Assembly (NCBI GenBank): GCA_038229695.1
Contig: JBBROE010000091.1
Location: forward strand, 1-18,509
Direction of reading: 5' to 3'
Length of the DNA stretch: 18,509 bases
Origin: JACMLD01 sp038229695
GTDB taxonomy: Bacteria > Bacteroidota > Bacteroidia > Chitinophagales > Chitinophagaceae
Part shown: positions 6,373 through 13,515 of the stretch, piece by piece
How positions within the stretch are numbered: position 1 is the first letter of the stretch
Layout: each line of letters begins with the position of its first letter
The notes under the pieces: generated by a model
What the model was told of the DNA's origin: nothing
Database searches by the model: none
Seen by the model: the letters and a program-made list of their open reading frames with translations, nothing else
Program-made: the position numbers and the translations under genes

Positions 6373-8178
6373 ATGCCGGCGACGCTCCTGTTGGCCATGC
6401 TGCACATCCTGGGCCTGTCGCTGCTCCACAGCTGCTGGCAGCTTGGCGCGGCCTTGCTGTTGTACCAGGCACTGCTGAAAACCGGCAGCCCGCTGGGTGC
6501 TGCCGGCCGGCACTTACTGGCCCTGCTGAGCCTCGGTACGGGCCTGCTGCTAGTCGCCGCCGATTTCATCCCTGGTACACCCTGGTACCTGCTGAACCCT
6601 GGTCAGCAGCCCCTGCCCGCTCTCTTCCATTCGCCACTGTCCATGGCCGGTATAACGGCTGACCGGTTGCGTGACTTGCTTACGGCGGGTGCCCTGATTT
6701 ACCTCCTTATTGTTTCCGTGCGCGGGATTAGACTGTGGTTGTTTTCAGGCCAGGTGCTATGGCTAACCCGAAGCGCACAGCCGGAAATCGGCCGGCAGTG
6801 GATCGACTTCACCCAAGCAATGGCAGCGCGGCTGGGTATCCGCTACACTACCAGGGTGTTGTTGTCGGTGCACGTAGACACACCACAGGTCATCGGAATT
6901 TTCAAGCCTGTCATCTTAATTCCCGTCGCCTGCCTGGCAGGCCTCACCACCTGCCAGCTGGAAGCCATCCTGATCCACGAGCTCGCCCATATCCGCCGCC
7001 AGGATTACGCCCTGGAGCTGTTGCTGGCCAACCTGGATGTCATTTTCTTTTTCAATCCGTTTGCCCGGAAACTCATCGCATCCATCCGTACGGAACGCGA
7101 ATATTGCTGCGATGATACCGTGCTCCGGCACACCGCGGAACCTCACAGTTATGCGCATGCGCTTTTCGCACTCGAAAAAAACCGCCGGCAGGCTTTCACA
7201 CCGGGCATCGCAGCCGCAGGTAACCATCCCAGGCAACTGCTCGCGCGAATTGCCCGCATCACCAACACCAGGTACCGTGCCGCAGCCCGCTGGCAGCAGT
7301 TTGTACCTTCCCTGTTGCTGCTTGGTTTTACGCTCCTGTTACTGGCTCCCGCTGCCCCACCCGCTGCCATTCGAAGGCCGTTTCGGATTCCTCATGATGG
7401 GGCAACTGCTGAAAAGCCCGGCAACGGCCTGATCGGGACTTACCGCGTTCCCGCAGGTCGCGCTCCCCGGCAGCATACTTTGCTGCCGGCCGGTGATATC
7501 ATGACCTCCCGTCCTGCACTGGCCGGGCGCCAACCAGAACCGGGGGCTGATCTCATCAATGCCCTCACTACCACGAATGAAACGCCGGTATATGCCGGTG
7601 TCCTCTTGCAAAATAGACAGTTTTCCCTGCCGTTGCCGGGCTTCCTGGATGACCAGCCGGCGCCGCTCACCGGCTACGATGCATCCGAACCCTATGTACC
7701 GGCTACCGTGCTGGACTACCACCTCATCCCGGATACCACCATACCGCTTTCCCGGGGCAGCACCCTCGCCGAAAACCAGGCCCGTGAAGCCCTGCTGAAA
7801 ACCAAAAAAGCATTGGATGAACTGGACTGGAAGGCGATTGAAAAGGCGCTGCACAATAAATCGACCGACCTCACCCGGCTGAAAAATGAAATCCTACGGC
7901 AGGTGGAGGGGGTTGACTGGCAGCGCGTCAACCGCGAAGCGCTGCTGGACAAGCAGGCGATGATGACCGACCAGCTGAAGCAGGTCCTGCAGCGGGCACA
8001 GGAGATCAAAAAGTACGAGCTGAACGAAGCCTGGTTTGAATCACTGCAGAAACAACTCGCAGAACAGGAGGTGTTGCTGAAGAACCAGGAAATCCACCGC
8101 GAAAACATGCAGCGACAAAATAGCGAACAGCAGCAGCTAAAACAGGCCCTCAAAAAGAAACGTATTATCTATATCTAG
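6373..8178 (+). CDS. BlaR1-like M56 family sensor metallopeptidase with C-terminal coiled coil
   Basis: A 601-residue M56 peptidase. Membrane helices lie near 4-33, 47-66, 104-126 and 310-328. The cytoplasmic zinc protease lies between helices 3 and 4: ILIHELAHIRRQDY (199-212) gives HExxH with His202, Glu203 and His206, and EREYCCDD (241-248) supplies the third ligand region. After the last helix there is a long proline- and glycine-rich extracytoplasmic segment (about 326-470). Then comes a helical, glutamine- and lysine-rich tail (470-601) with a repeated motif, LDWKAIEKAL near 484 and VDWQRVNREAL near 514. The penicillin-binding sensor domain of classical BlaR1 is absent, so the stimulus must differ. 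It forms an operon with blaI (5-bp gap), which it presumably inactivates directly or indirectly. Fold and pairing are sure; the signal is unknown. Confidence 0.92.
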   Translation: MPATLLLAMLHILGLSLLHSCWQLGAALLLYQALLKTGSPLGAAGRHLLALLSLGTGLLLVAADFIPGTPWYLLNPGQQPLPALFHSPLSMAGITADRLRDLLTAGALIYLLIVSVRGIRLWLFSGQVLWLTRSAQPEIGRQWIDFTQAMAARLGIRYTTRVLLSVHVDTPQVIGIFKPVILIPVACLAGLTTCQLEAILIHELAHIRRQDYALELLLANLDVIFFFNPFARKLIASIRTEREYCCDDTVLRHTAEPHSYAHALFALEKNRRQAFTPGIAAAGNHPRQLLARIARITNTRYRAAARWQQFVPSLLLLGFTLLLLAPAAPPAAIRRPFRIPHDGATAEKPGNGLIGTYRVPAGRAPRQHTLLPAGDIMTSRPALAGRQPEPGADLINALTTTNETPVYAGVLLQNRQFSLPLPGFLDDQPAPLTGYDASEPYVPATVLDYHLIPDTTIPLSRGSTLAENQAREALLKTKKALDELDWKAIEKALHNKSTDLTRLKNEILRQVEGVDWQRVNREALLDKQAMMTDQLKQVLQRAQEIKKYELNEAWFESLQKQLAEQEVLLKNQEIHRENMQRQNSEQQQLKQALKKKRIIYI

Positions 8179-8263
8179 TCTGCGTCAATTCCCCCCCGTG
8201 TTCCTACCTTCGCTGCCCTGGCAGCAACTATCCGTCACCGGTAAGGGGCTGTCAATGATAATA

Positions 8264-8292
8264 TTTGTTTTTGCATTTTTCTGCTACATTCG
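8264..8292 (+). promoter_or_regulatory. Promoter of the DUF6929-like gene
   Basis: TTTG (8264-8267), 17 bp, then TACATTCG (8285-8292), one mismatch from TAnnTTTG. Spacing and composition fit a Bacteroidota sigma-A promoter, and the ATG at 8312 lies 19 bp downstream. This argues for the start at 8312 and for separate transcription from the blaI-blaR1 operon. Confidence 0.5.
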
Positions 8293-8311
8293 TGCTAATT
8301 ACAGCCACTTT

Positions 8312-9199
8312 ATGAAATTAGATTTGCTTGACTTTATTGAGCTGGAAAATTGTACTTCCGGTTCAGGTATTGAATTGTACAACGACAAGCTGTATATCGT
8401 TGGTGAAAAATTCAGCGATCTCCTGGTGATGCGCAAAAAATGGAGTAAACCCGCATTTGTTTCTCTTCCCCTCGCAGACGCACCGGCAGACCTCGACCCT
8501 ACCGCCAATATGGCTTCCATGACGGTATTACAGAACGATAAGAAGTCACAATTGCTCATCATAGGCTCGGGCGGTACGGCGGAGAAATCTGCCGCCATAT
8601 TTGTAAACCTCAAAAATGATACGGGCCGCCGGCTCGACCTCCACGTATTTTATGACAGGATACGCAGCACCAATGCGGGTGCACTGAATATTGAAGGTAT
8701 CGCTGAAGTATACGATTACGTGGTGCTGGTCAACCGCAGCAGCGCTGACCGCCCGCTGAACCAACTGCTCATCACCAAACCCGACTTTTGGAAAAACCAG
8801 GAAAAAACGCCGCTGCAAATGGTGACACTCGATTTTGAGAGCGTTGGCCTCAACAACAACCCCGCCGTTTCCGGTATTACGTATTCCGACAAACACGAGG
8901 ATTTGTTCCTGACGATCAATACACCGGCCTGGCAGGATGACAAAGGCGAAATGCATACACCGGGCACCTATCTTGCGGTTGTGGAAAATCTCTACCGGAA
9001 AATCGGCCGGGAAAAAGGAAAGATGAAAATCAACCACCTGGTCGATTTGCAGGCTGCCGACAAAAACTTTGTCGGGTACACCCTCGAAGCAGTTTGCATC
9101 CAGTCGGAAAAGGATCACAGCGTGAAACTGCAGCTGCTGACCGATGATGAGAACGGCATCAACAATATATTTAAAGTGAACCTCGACTGGGAAAGCTGA
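8312..9199 (+). CDS. Probable beta-propeller protein, DUF6929-like
   Basis: A 295-residue protein from the ATG at 8312. Longer in-frame starts (GTG 8198, ATG 8255) would place coding sequence across the promoter. The ATG 8255 version would add a hydrophobic stretch that could pass for a signal peptide, but it has no leading basic residues. Blade-like segments recur: SGIELYNDKLYIVGE (18-32), LLIIGSGGTAEKSA (81-94), NIEGIAEVYDYVVLVNRSS and SGITYSDKHEDLFLTINTP. Near the end is a YTLEAVCIQ motif followed by LQLLTDDENG. This matches my memory of the DUF6929 family, predicted beta-propellers of unknown role common in Bacteroidota. That family label is moderate confidence because no search could be run. 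It converges on bshC with only 34 bp between stops. Confidence 0.75.
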   Translation: MKLDLLDFIELENCTSGSGIELYNDKLYIVGEKFSDLLVMRKKWSKPAFVSLPLADAPADLDPTANMASMTVLQNDKKSQLLIIGSGGTAEKSAAIFVNLKNDTGRRLDLHVFYDRIRSTNAGALNIEGIAEVYDYVVLVNRSSADRPLNQLLITKPDFWKNQEKTPLQMVTLDFESVGLNNNPAVSGITYSDKHEDLFLTINTPAWQDDKGEMHTPGTYLAVVENLYRKIGREKGKMKINHLVDLQAADKNFVGYTLEAVCIQSEKDHSVKLQLLTDDENGINNIFKVNLDWES

Positions 9200-9233
9200 G
9201 AAAGTTGACAGAACCGTTTTTTGCCGGCCGCGC

Positions 9234-10832
9234 TCACTGCTCCTCCAGCAATACAAAGGCGCCGGGAATAGCCGGTGAATTTTCATAAAGCAGGTCGATA
9301 AATGCGGATCCCCACATCGCGTAGTAGGGCATGAAATTATCTCTTCTCTCCTGCAGGCTGTTTCCCGGGAATAAGGCTGCCTTTACGGCCTGTATCTGGC
9401 GAAGCTGGTCTTTATATTTCCTTTTCTCCGCGCGCAGCATCTTCTTTTCCAGCTCGTACAACGGGCGCGTAGCTTTCGCGCGAAGCGCTTCAATATGTTT
9501 CTCCAGCGTGTGGTCAATAGCCCCCGCTTTTGTTTTCAGCTGCTGGTAAAAACCTTTCACCGCATCCAGTTCTGCTTCCAGTTGCAGCACATTTCCCGTA
9601 TGATCTTTTACCAGGCCGGTCAGCAACTCCTGCTCCGGCTTGAAAAATGTACCCACAGCAAACCCCAGCCGATGGATTTTATCCGCCCATTTCTCCGGCA
9701 CTACCAGGAAAGAATTGCGCAGCAGCAGCACGGGATAAGGCACCTGGTAATGCGTAAATATCGCTTTCAGTTCCATCCAGTAGGCCAGCTCTCCGCCGCC
9801 GCCCACAAAGACGAGATTCGGTAATATCGTTTCCTGGAAAAGTCCGCGAAGGATCACATTCGGACTGAATCGTTCCGGGTGCATTTGCAGTTCCACCCTC
9901 AGCGCCTCTTCGGTGAACCGGGTAGTCGTACCATCCACCAACCATTCAGTTCCCTCCTGTACGATGCGATTCCGAATGCCTTCCGTTAAGTAAAACAGGT
10001 TGATTGCGCGGGGATTCGCCTGCACTTTATAATGCGCCCCGAGTTGGTCTATCGTTTGTTCTGCAAGCCGGGAAGCCGTCTGCCGGAATAAATCGTCTTC
10101 GAATACCGGCTGCATCAGGGCCTTGAGATCAGCCGCATCAGGGATAAGCACCACCAGCCCGTAGCGGGCAAACAACGCATCCACCAGCGCGAACGTGGCC
10201 GTCTGGATATCGGGATAATTACCATAACAGTCGCGCAGCAGCCGGAGTAGTTCCGGTCCGTGCGGCTGCACCGCCAGTTCACCCTCGATCCGGCTCATGA
10301 TCGGTTCCAGTCCGTCGGTATGCATACGTCCCACCGCCCCTGTCTGCGTAGTGCTCCAGCTGATCTTTTCATTATTCATCCAGATGGTACCCAGCTCGTC
10401 GAGGTCGGCATCCTCGCTGCCCATGTAAAAGACGGGCACAAAGTCATATTGCGGAAACTGTTCTTTGCAATACCGGCTCAGCCGAATCACATGCAGAATT
10501 TTATAAATAAAATACAGCGTGCCGGTAAAAATGACCGGCTGGTGAGCGGTGGTGATGCTGAAGCAATCATCGCTTCCCAGCAGCCGGATATTAGCCTCCA
10601 CCGCGGCACTGGTGGCGGGCAGCAACCGGTATTGTTTTTCCAGCGCGGTAACCAGCGCCGCACGGTGCCCGGTGAATTTTTTCCGGGCTTCTATGGCGGC
10701 AGCGATCCCGGCGTGGTCGGGGCTATGTTGATAAAAAGGTCGCAGGTCCGGCTCCTGGGCAAGGTAGGCTGTAATAATGCCCGAGAAATACCCGGTGCCG
10801 GAAAAAGGAACCTGTTCAGCCTTAAACTTCAT
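9234..10832 (-). CDS. bshC: Bacillithiol biosynthesis cysteine-adding enzyme BshC
   Basis: BshC adds cysteine to glucosaminyl-malate, the last step in making bacillithiol, the low-molecular-weight thiol that replaces glutathione in many Bacillota and Bacteroidota. The 532-residue length is normal. Diagnostic segments are FSITTAHQPVIFTGTLYFIY (91-110), KILHVIRLSRYCKEQFPQYD (111-130) and FVPVFYMGSEDADLDELG (131-148), which form the Rossmann-like core. FVGGGGELAYWMELK and YPVLLLRNSFLVVP lie mid-protein. A long coiled coil (roughly 420-500, rich in E, K and Q) precedes the C-terminal YYAMWGSAFIDLLYE. The protein is cytoplasmic. bshA and bshB are not in the window. The ATG at 10832 gives the expected MKF..VPFSGTGYFS N-terminus. 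The 96-bp gap upstream holds no clear promoter box. Confidence 0.97.
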   Translation of the reverse strand: MKFKAEQVPFSGTGYFSGIITAYLAQEPDLRPFYQHSPDHAGIAAAIEARKKFTGHRAALVTALEKQYRLLPATSAAVEANIRLLGSDDCFSITTAHQPVIFTGTLYFIYKILHVIRLSRYCKEQFPQYDFVPVFYMGSEDADLDELGTIWMNNEKISWSTTQTGAVGRMHTDGLEPIMSRIEGELAVQPHGPELLRLLRDCYGNYPDIQTATFALVDALFARYGLVVLIPDAADLKALMQPVFEDDLFRQTASRLAEQTIDQLGAHYKVQANPRAINLFYLTEGIRNRIVQEGTEWLVDGTTTRFTEEALRVELQMHPERFSPNVILRGLFQETILPNLVFVGGGGELAYWMELKAIFTHYQVPYPVLLLRNSFLVVPEKWADKIHRLGFAVGTFFKPEQELLTGLVKDHTGNVLQLEAELDAVKGFYQQLKTKAGAIDHTLEKHIEALRAKATRPLYELEKKMLRAEKRKYKDQLRQIQAVKAALFPGNSLQERRDNFMPYYAMWGSAFIDLLYENSPAIPGAFVLLEEQ

Positions 10833-10928
10833 GATGGGTTTTTTCCTGTTGTCATTTATCCGTCCTGTTGTTATTGCAGCGGTCAGGCTAGTTTGTTATC
10901 TGTCCATCACGGAATGGACCTGGGCGAT

Positions 10929-12176
10929 TTATCCAAAGCGTTCCACCATGAATGGCCGCATATCCATGCTGGCGGGCGCTTCGTTGACGATTTCGTTGAC
11001 CAGTTTGCCCGTGCCCGCACCGAGGCTCAGCCCAAGCATCGAGTGACCGGTAGCCACTACAACGTTGCTCCACTTTTTTACCCGGCCAATATAGGGTAAT
11101 CCGTCAGCCGAACAGGGCCTGTAGCCGTACCATACTTTATCTGGCCTGGGCATCGGGATATCAAATTCGGGGAAGAAGCGCTTTACCGCATCAAGGATAC
11201 CCTGTACACGCCTCATACGCGGCGGGGTATTGGTTGCCGTTATCTCCATCGTGCCGCCGAAACGAATTTTATTGCCATCCATTGGCGTTATGGCGGTCCG
11301 TCCCTCCACCAGTATCGCCGGGTGGTTCACCCGGTAAGGTGAGTCTTCCAGCGTCACGGAATAACCGCGGCCGGGGACCAGCGGAATTTTTGTCTGCAGC
11401 ATCGCTGCCACTTCCCTGCTCCAGGAACCGGTGGCCACCACCACCACATCCGCTGAAAAGGATCGTTCGCCGCAGAGCACCTCTGTAATCCGGCCTGGTT
11501 GTTTGCCAAAGCCGGTAACCAGCGCACGCGGAACCAGTTCCACGCCGCTTTCACGCAGGCGGTTCATCAGGTTGTGCATCAGCTTACCGGGATAGAGGTG
11601 CGCATCGCATTTAAAATAAATCGCCCCAAGCGCATTTATTTTAGTACCGGGTTCTTTCACGGCCAGTTCAGCATAATCAAGCAGGGCAACATCGAGGCCC
11701 AGTTCCCTTCCCTTGTCAACCGTATGGGCTGCGTGGGCAGCGGCTTCAGGTGTCTGGAAAATTTCCAGCAACCCTTTGTGCTCATAAGAAAAATCAAACC
11801 CCGGCAGGCGGTTCCAGTCTTCGTATTCCTGCTGGCTGATCAGCGCGATATCCCGCAGCGGCACGGCGGCTGCTGCTACTTTGGCGGGCGTGGCGCTGCG
11901 CATGAATTTCAGGCCCCAGTCGATAAGCGCCCCGTTCAGCCTGGGCTGAACATAAAAAGGGCTCTTGGAATTCAGCATCCATTTCAGACCCTGCTTAACG
12001 ATGCCGGGCGTTGCCATCGGAATAAAATGGCTCGGGCAAACGTAGCCTGCATTGCCATAAGAGCAGTTGTGTTCAAAGTCTTCTTTGTCGAGTACCGTTA
12101 CATCCCATCCCGACTGTCGCAGGTAATACGCCGAACTGAGCCCGACAATACCCCCGCCAATGACCACTGCTTTCAT
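10929..12176 (-). CDS. FAD-dependent amino-acid oxidoreductase, DadA-like (D-amino acid dehydrogenase family)
   Basis: A 415-residue member of the DAO superfamily. The N-terminal dinucleotide fold VIGGGIVGLSSAYYL (5-19), with an acidic residue D30 closing the second strand, binds FAD. CSYGNAGYVCPSH (38-50) matches the NAG..SP motif of DadA. VVVVATGSWS (244-253), PGRGYSVTLE (268-277), KVWYGYRPCSADGLPYIG (347-364) and ATGHSMLGLSLGAGTGKLV (375-393) complete the FAD and substrate site. Such enzymes oxidise D-amino acids (D-alanine, or cis-4-hydroxy-D-proline in the LhpB branch) to imino acids and pass electrons to the respiratory chain. No hydroxyproline epimerase or alanine racemase gene is nearby, so the substrate cannot be fixed. 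A minus-7 box precedes the ATG; bshC follows on the same strand 96 bp later. Confidence 0.9.
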   Translation of the reverse strand: MKAVVIGGGIVGLSSAYYLRQSGWDVTVLDKEDFEHNCSYGNAGYVCPSHFIPMATPGIVKQGLKWMLNSKSPFYVQPRLNGALIDWGLKFMRSATPAKVAAAAVPLRDIALISQQEYEDWNRLPGFDFSYEHKGLLEIFQTPEAAAHAAHTVDKGRELGLDVALLDYAELAVKEPGTKINALGAIYFKCDAHLYPGKLMHNLMNRLRESGVELVPRALVTGFGKQPGRITEVLCGERSFSADVVVVATGSWSREVAAMLQTKIPLVPGRGYSVTLEDSPYRVNHPAILVEGRTAITPMDGNKIRFGGTMEITATNTPPRMRRVQGILDAVKRFFPEFDIPMPRPDKVWYGYRPCSADGLPYIGRVKKWSNVVVATGHSMLGLSLGAGTGKLVNEIVNEAPASMDMRPFMVERFG

Positions 12177-12197
12177 TAAATTGTTTTTGTTCCGGAT

Positions 12198-12206
12198 GCA
12201 AATATA
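12198..12206 (-). promoter_or_regulatory. Bacteroidota minus-7 element for the DadA-like gene
   Basis: On the minus strand this reads TATATTTGC, an exact TAnnTTTGc match, 21 bp before the ATG at 12176. No convincing TTTG was seen at the minus-33 distance. Confidence 0.6.
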
Positions 12207-12338
12207 AAAGAATAGCGTGTTGCTGCGGGTAAATGACCAACGGGCTTATCCAATTGGCACAAACCAAACTACCGCAGGAAATGAACCGACCCGACGCAAC
12301 GCGGGGGTTATTGCGCTGCAAACTTCGCCCGGAGGGCT

Positions 12339-13070
12339 TTAAAAACGGGTGCCGAGATAATGCGGCAGCATCGTTCTCCAGGTGGGCCAGTCGTGCGACC
12401 ATTCCGGTCCCCATACATCCAGTTCATAATTGATGCCCTTGCTGTACATCACGCCGGCAAAACGGCGGTTTGCTTCAGGATCCTCATGGGCGCCGCTGCC
12501 GGTTACAAAGTGCACGTGGTGGCTGCTGCGGATCTGTTCCAAGATAGGGTGACTGGTCAGGTTCGGTAAATAATGGATCGGGCTGTTGAAATAGACGTCT
12601 TCATTGTAATAGCCGCGGGTATATTCGGTCAGGTCATACACCCCGCTCATCGCGAGGCAGCCATTGATGATATCGGGCCGCCGGAAAAATAAATTGGCGC
12701 TGTGCAGGGCGCCAAAGGACGCCCCGCAGGTATAAATCATGGTGTCCATACTGGTCTGGCTGCGGATAAACGGCACCACCTCATTATAGACATACTGGTT
12801 GAACTGGTTGTGGCGCACGGCCTTGTGAGAAGGGTCCATGTGCTGGTTCATCCAGCTTTCCAGGTTGATGCTGTTGATGGAAAACACTTTCAGCTTACCC
12901 GCCTCAATAAAAGGGGCAATGGAATCTATCAGCTGAAAGCGCTCATACTCAAGGTAATCGGCGCCAGCTGTAGGAATCAGCAAAAGAGCAAATCCATAAT
13001 GACCATACACCGAAACCGGCATCTCCCGGCTGAGCGCAGGACTATACCAGGAGCTGAGTTCTCTATGCAT
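12339..13070 (-). CDS. Putative esterase (alpha/beta hydrolase, esterase-D-like family)
   Basis: A 243-residue cytoplasmic alpha/beta hydrolase of the putative-esterase (PF00756-type) family. The nucleophile elbow is TCGASFGALHSANLFFRRPD (114-133), a GxSxG motif with Ser118. LAMSGVYDLTEY (139-150) is the following conserved strand. GSGAHEDP (191-198) likely carries the acidic residue and WSHDWPTW (224-231) the catalytic His226. The early LIPTAGADYLEYERF (31-45) forms the oxyanion region. No signal peptide is present. Substrates in this family range from S-formylglutathione to siderophore and carbohydrate esters; none can be chosen here. It is transcribed toward the DadA-like gene with a 162-bp gap, so it is probably a separate unit. 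The gap (12177-12338) holds only the DadA promoter and a weak GCCC/GGGC hairpin. Confidence 0.88.
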   Translation of the reverse strand: MHRELSSWYSPALSREMPVSVYGHYGFALLLIPTAGADYLEYERFQLIDSIAPFIEAGKLKVFSINSINLESWMNQHMDPSHKAVRHNQFNQYVYNEVVPFIRSQTSMDTMIYTCGASFGALHSANLFFRRPDIINGCLAMSGVYDLTEYTRGYYNEDVYFNSPIHYLPNLTSHPILEQIRSSHHVHFVTGSGAHEDPEANRRFAGVMYSKGINYELDVWGPEWSHDWPTWRTMLPHYLGTRF

Positions 13071-13142
13071 ATGCGCGTTAATTTAGGACAAAATAGCATT
13101 TAATGACTTAACAGGGCCTTAGAAAAAATCCTGCGGCAAAAC

Positions 13143-13173
13143 TTGCATCATCAAAATAAAGTAAATACCTTAG
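13143..13173 (+). promoter_or_regulatory. Possible promoter for the 33-residue small protein
   Basis: TTG (13143-13145), 20 bp, then TACCTTAG (13166-13173), one mismatch from TAnnTTTG. If used, transcription would begin near 13180 and leave a leader of about 145 nt before the small ORF at 13324. The leader holds a weak hairpin GGACA/TGTCC (13271-13286) followed by a short T run. The rest of 13071-13323 shows nothing else I can name. Confidence 0.35.
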
Positions 13174-13323
13174 CAGCAGCTATTTGCCATTTACAACCAA
13201 CCAGGTAAGGCATAACCGAGCACTTCCGCATCCCCTTAAAAACCACGCCGTAACATCCCCTTTGAAGACTGGACATCATCCTGTCCCAACCCTTTTTATT
13301 GGTTCATGCTAAAAAACTAAATT

Positions 13324-13425
13324 ATGAAACTTGACCTCACACACAGCAGCGGATTTAAGATCGCCCTTATCGTGATCGCCCTGTATGCGATTATCGCCAC
13401 GATAACCTACATGGCCTGGAAGTAG
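13324..13425 (+). CDS. 33-residue single-span membrane small protein
   Basis: A short ORF from ATG 13324 to TAG 13423-13425. The protein begins MKLDLTHSSGFK (polar, 12 residues). It then has one hydrophobic stretch, IALIVIALYAIIATITYMAW (13-32), and a final lysine. That is the layout of bacterial single-pass small membrane proteins. Third-position choices favour C and G (CTC, ATC, GCC, GTG), like the neighbouring genes, which supports real coding. It lies alone on the plus strand in a 432-bp gap between two minus-strand genes. It has a possible promoter upstream, and an inverted repeat lies about 50 bp downstream that could end its transcript. I do not recognise a family. Small proteins of this kind often bind and tune a larger membrane complex, but no partner is visible. 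Confidence 0.6.
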   Translation: MKLDLTHSSGFKIALIVIALYAIIATITYMAWK

Positions 13426-13477
13426 ATTTCTACACTGGCTTCAAGCGTTTACTGTTTACCGTTATAAGGCAAAATTG

Positions 13478-13515
13478 AATTTTGTCCTGCAAGGCTTTTG
13501 TCTCAGGACAAAATT
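13478..13515. terminator. Perfect 12-bp inverted repeat, probable bidirectional terminator
   Basis: AATTTTGTCCTG (13478-13489) and CAGGACAAAATT (13504-13515) are exact reverse complements around a 14-nt loop. The right arm overlaps the last codons and stop of the exonuclease gene (TGA 13505-13503). A/T-rich ends flank a GTCCTG core, so an RNA hairpin with U-rich 3' flank forms in either direction. It could therefore end both the small-protein transcript and the exonuclease transcript. Confidence 0.55.

Noticed and set aside
8212..8225. GCTGCC/GGCAGC hairpin after the BlaR1-like gene
   Set aside because: Two-base loop and no following T run; probably chance.
8198..8311. N-terminal extension of the DUF6929-like protein from a GTG
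   Set aside because: The added region is the promoter (TTTG-N17-TACATTCG) and starts with a rare codon; kept only as a note because it contains a hydrophobic stretch.
8546..9286. A 246-codon minus-strand frame
   Set aside because: Antisense shadow of the propeller-like gene; it also runs over the bshC end and has no recognisable domain.
10260..11099. A 279-codon plus-strand frame
   Set aside because: Antisense to bshC and the DadA-like gene, both with clear motifs.
13271..13297. Hairpin GGACA/TGTCC followed by five T
   Set aside because: Five-base stem with a 6-nt gap before the T run is too weak for a confident terminator.
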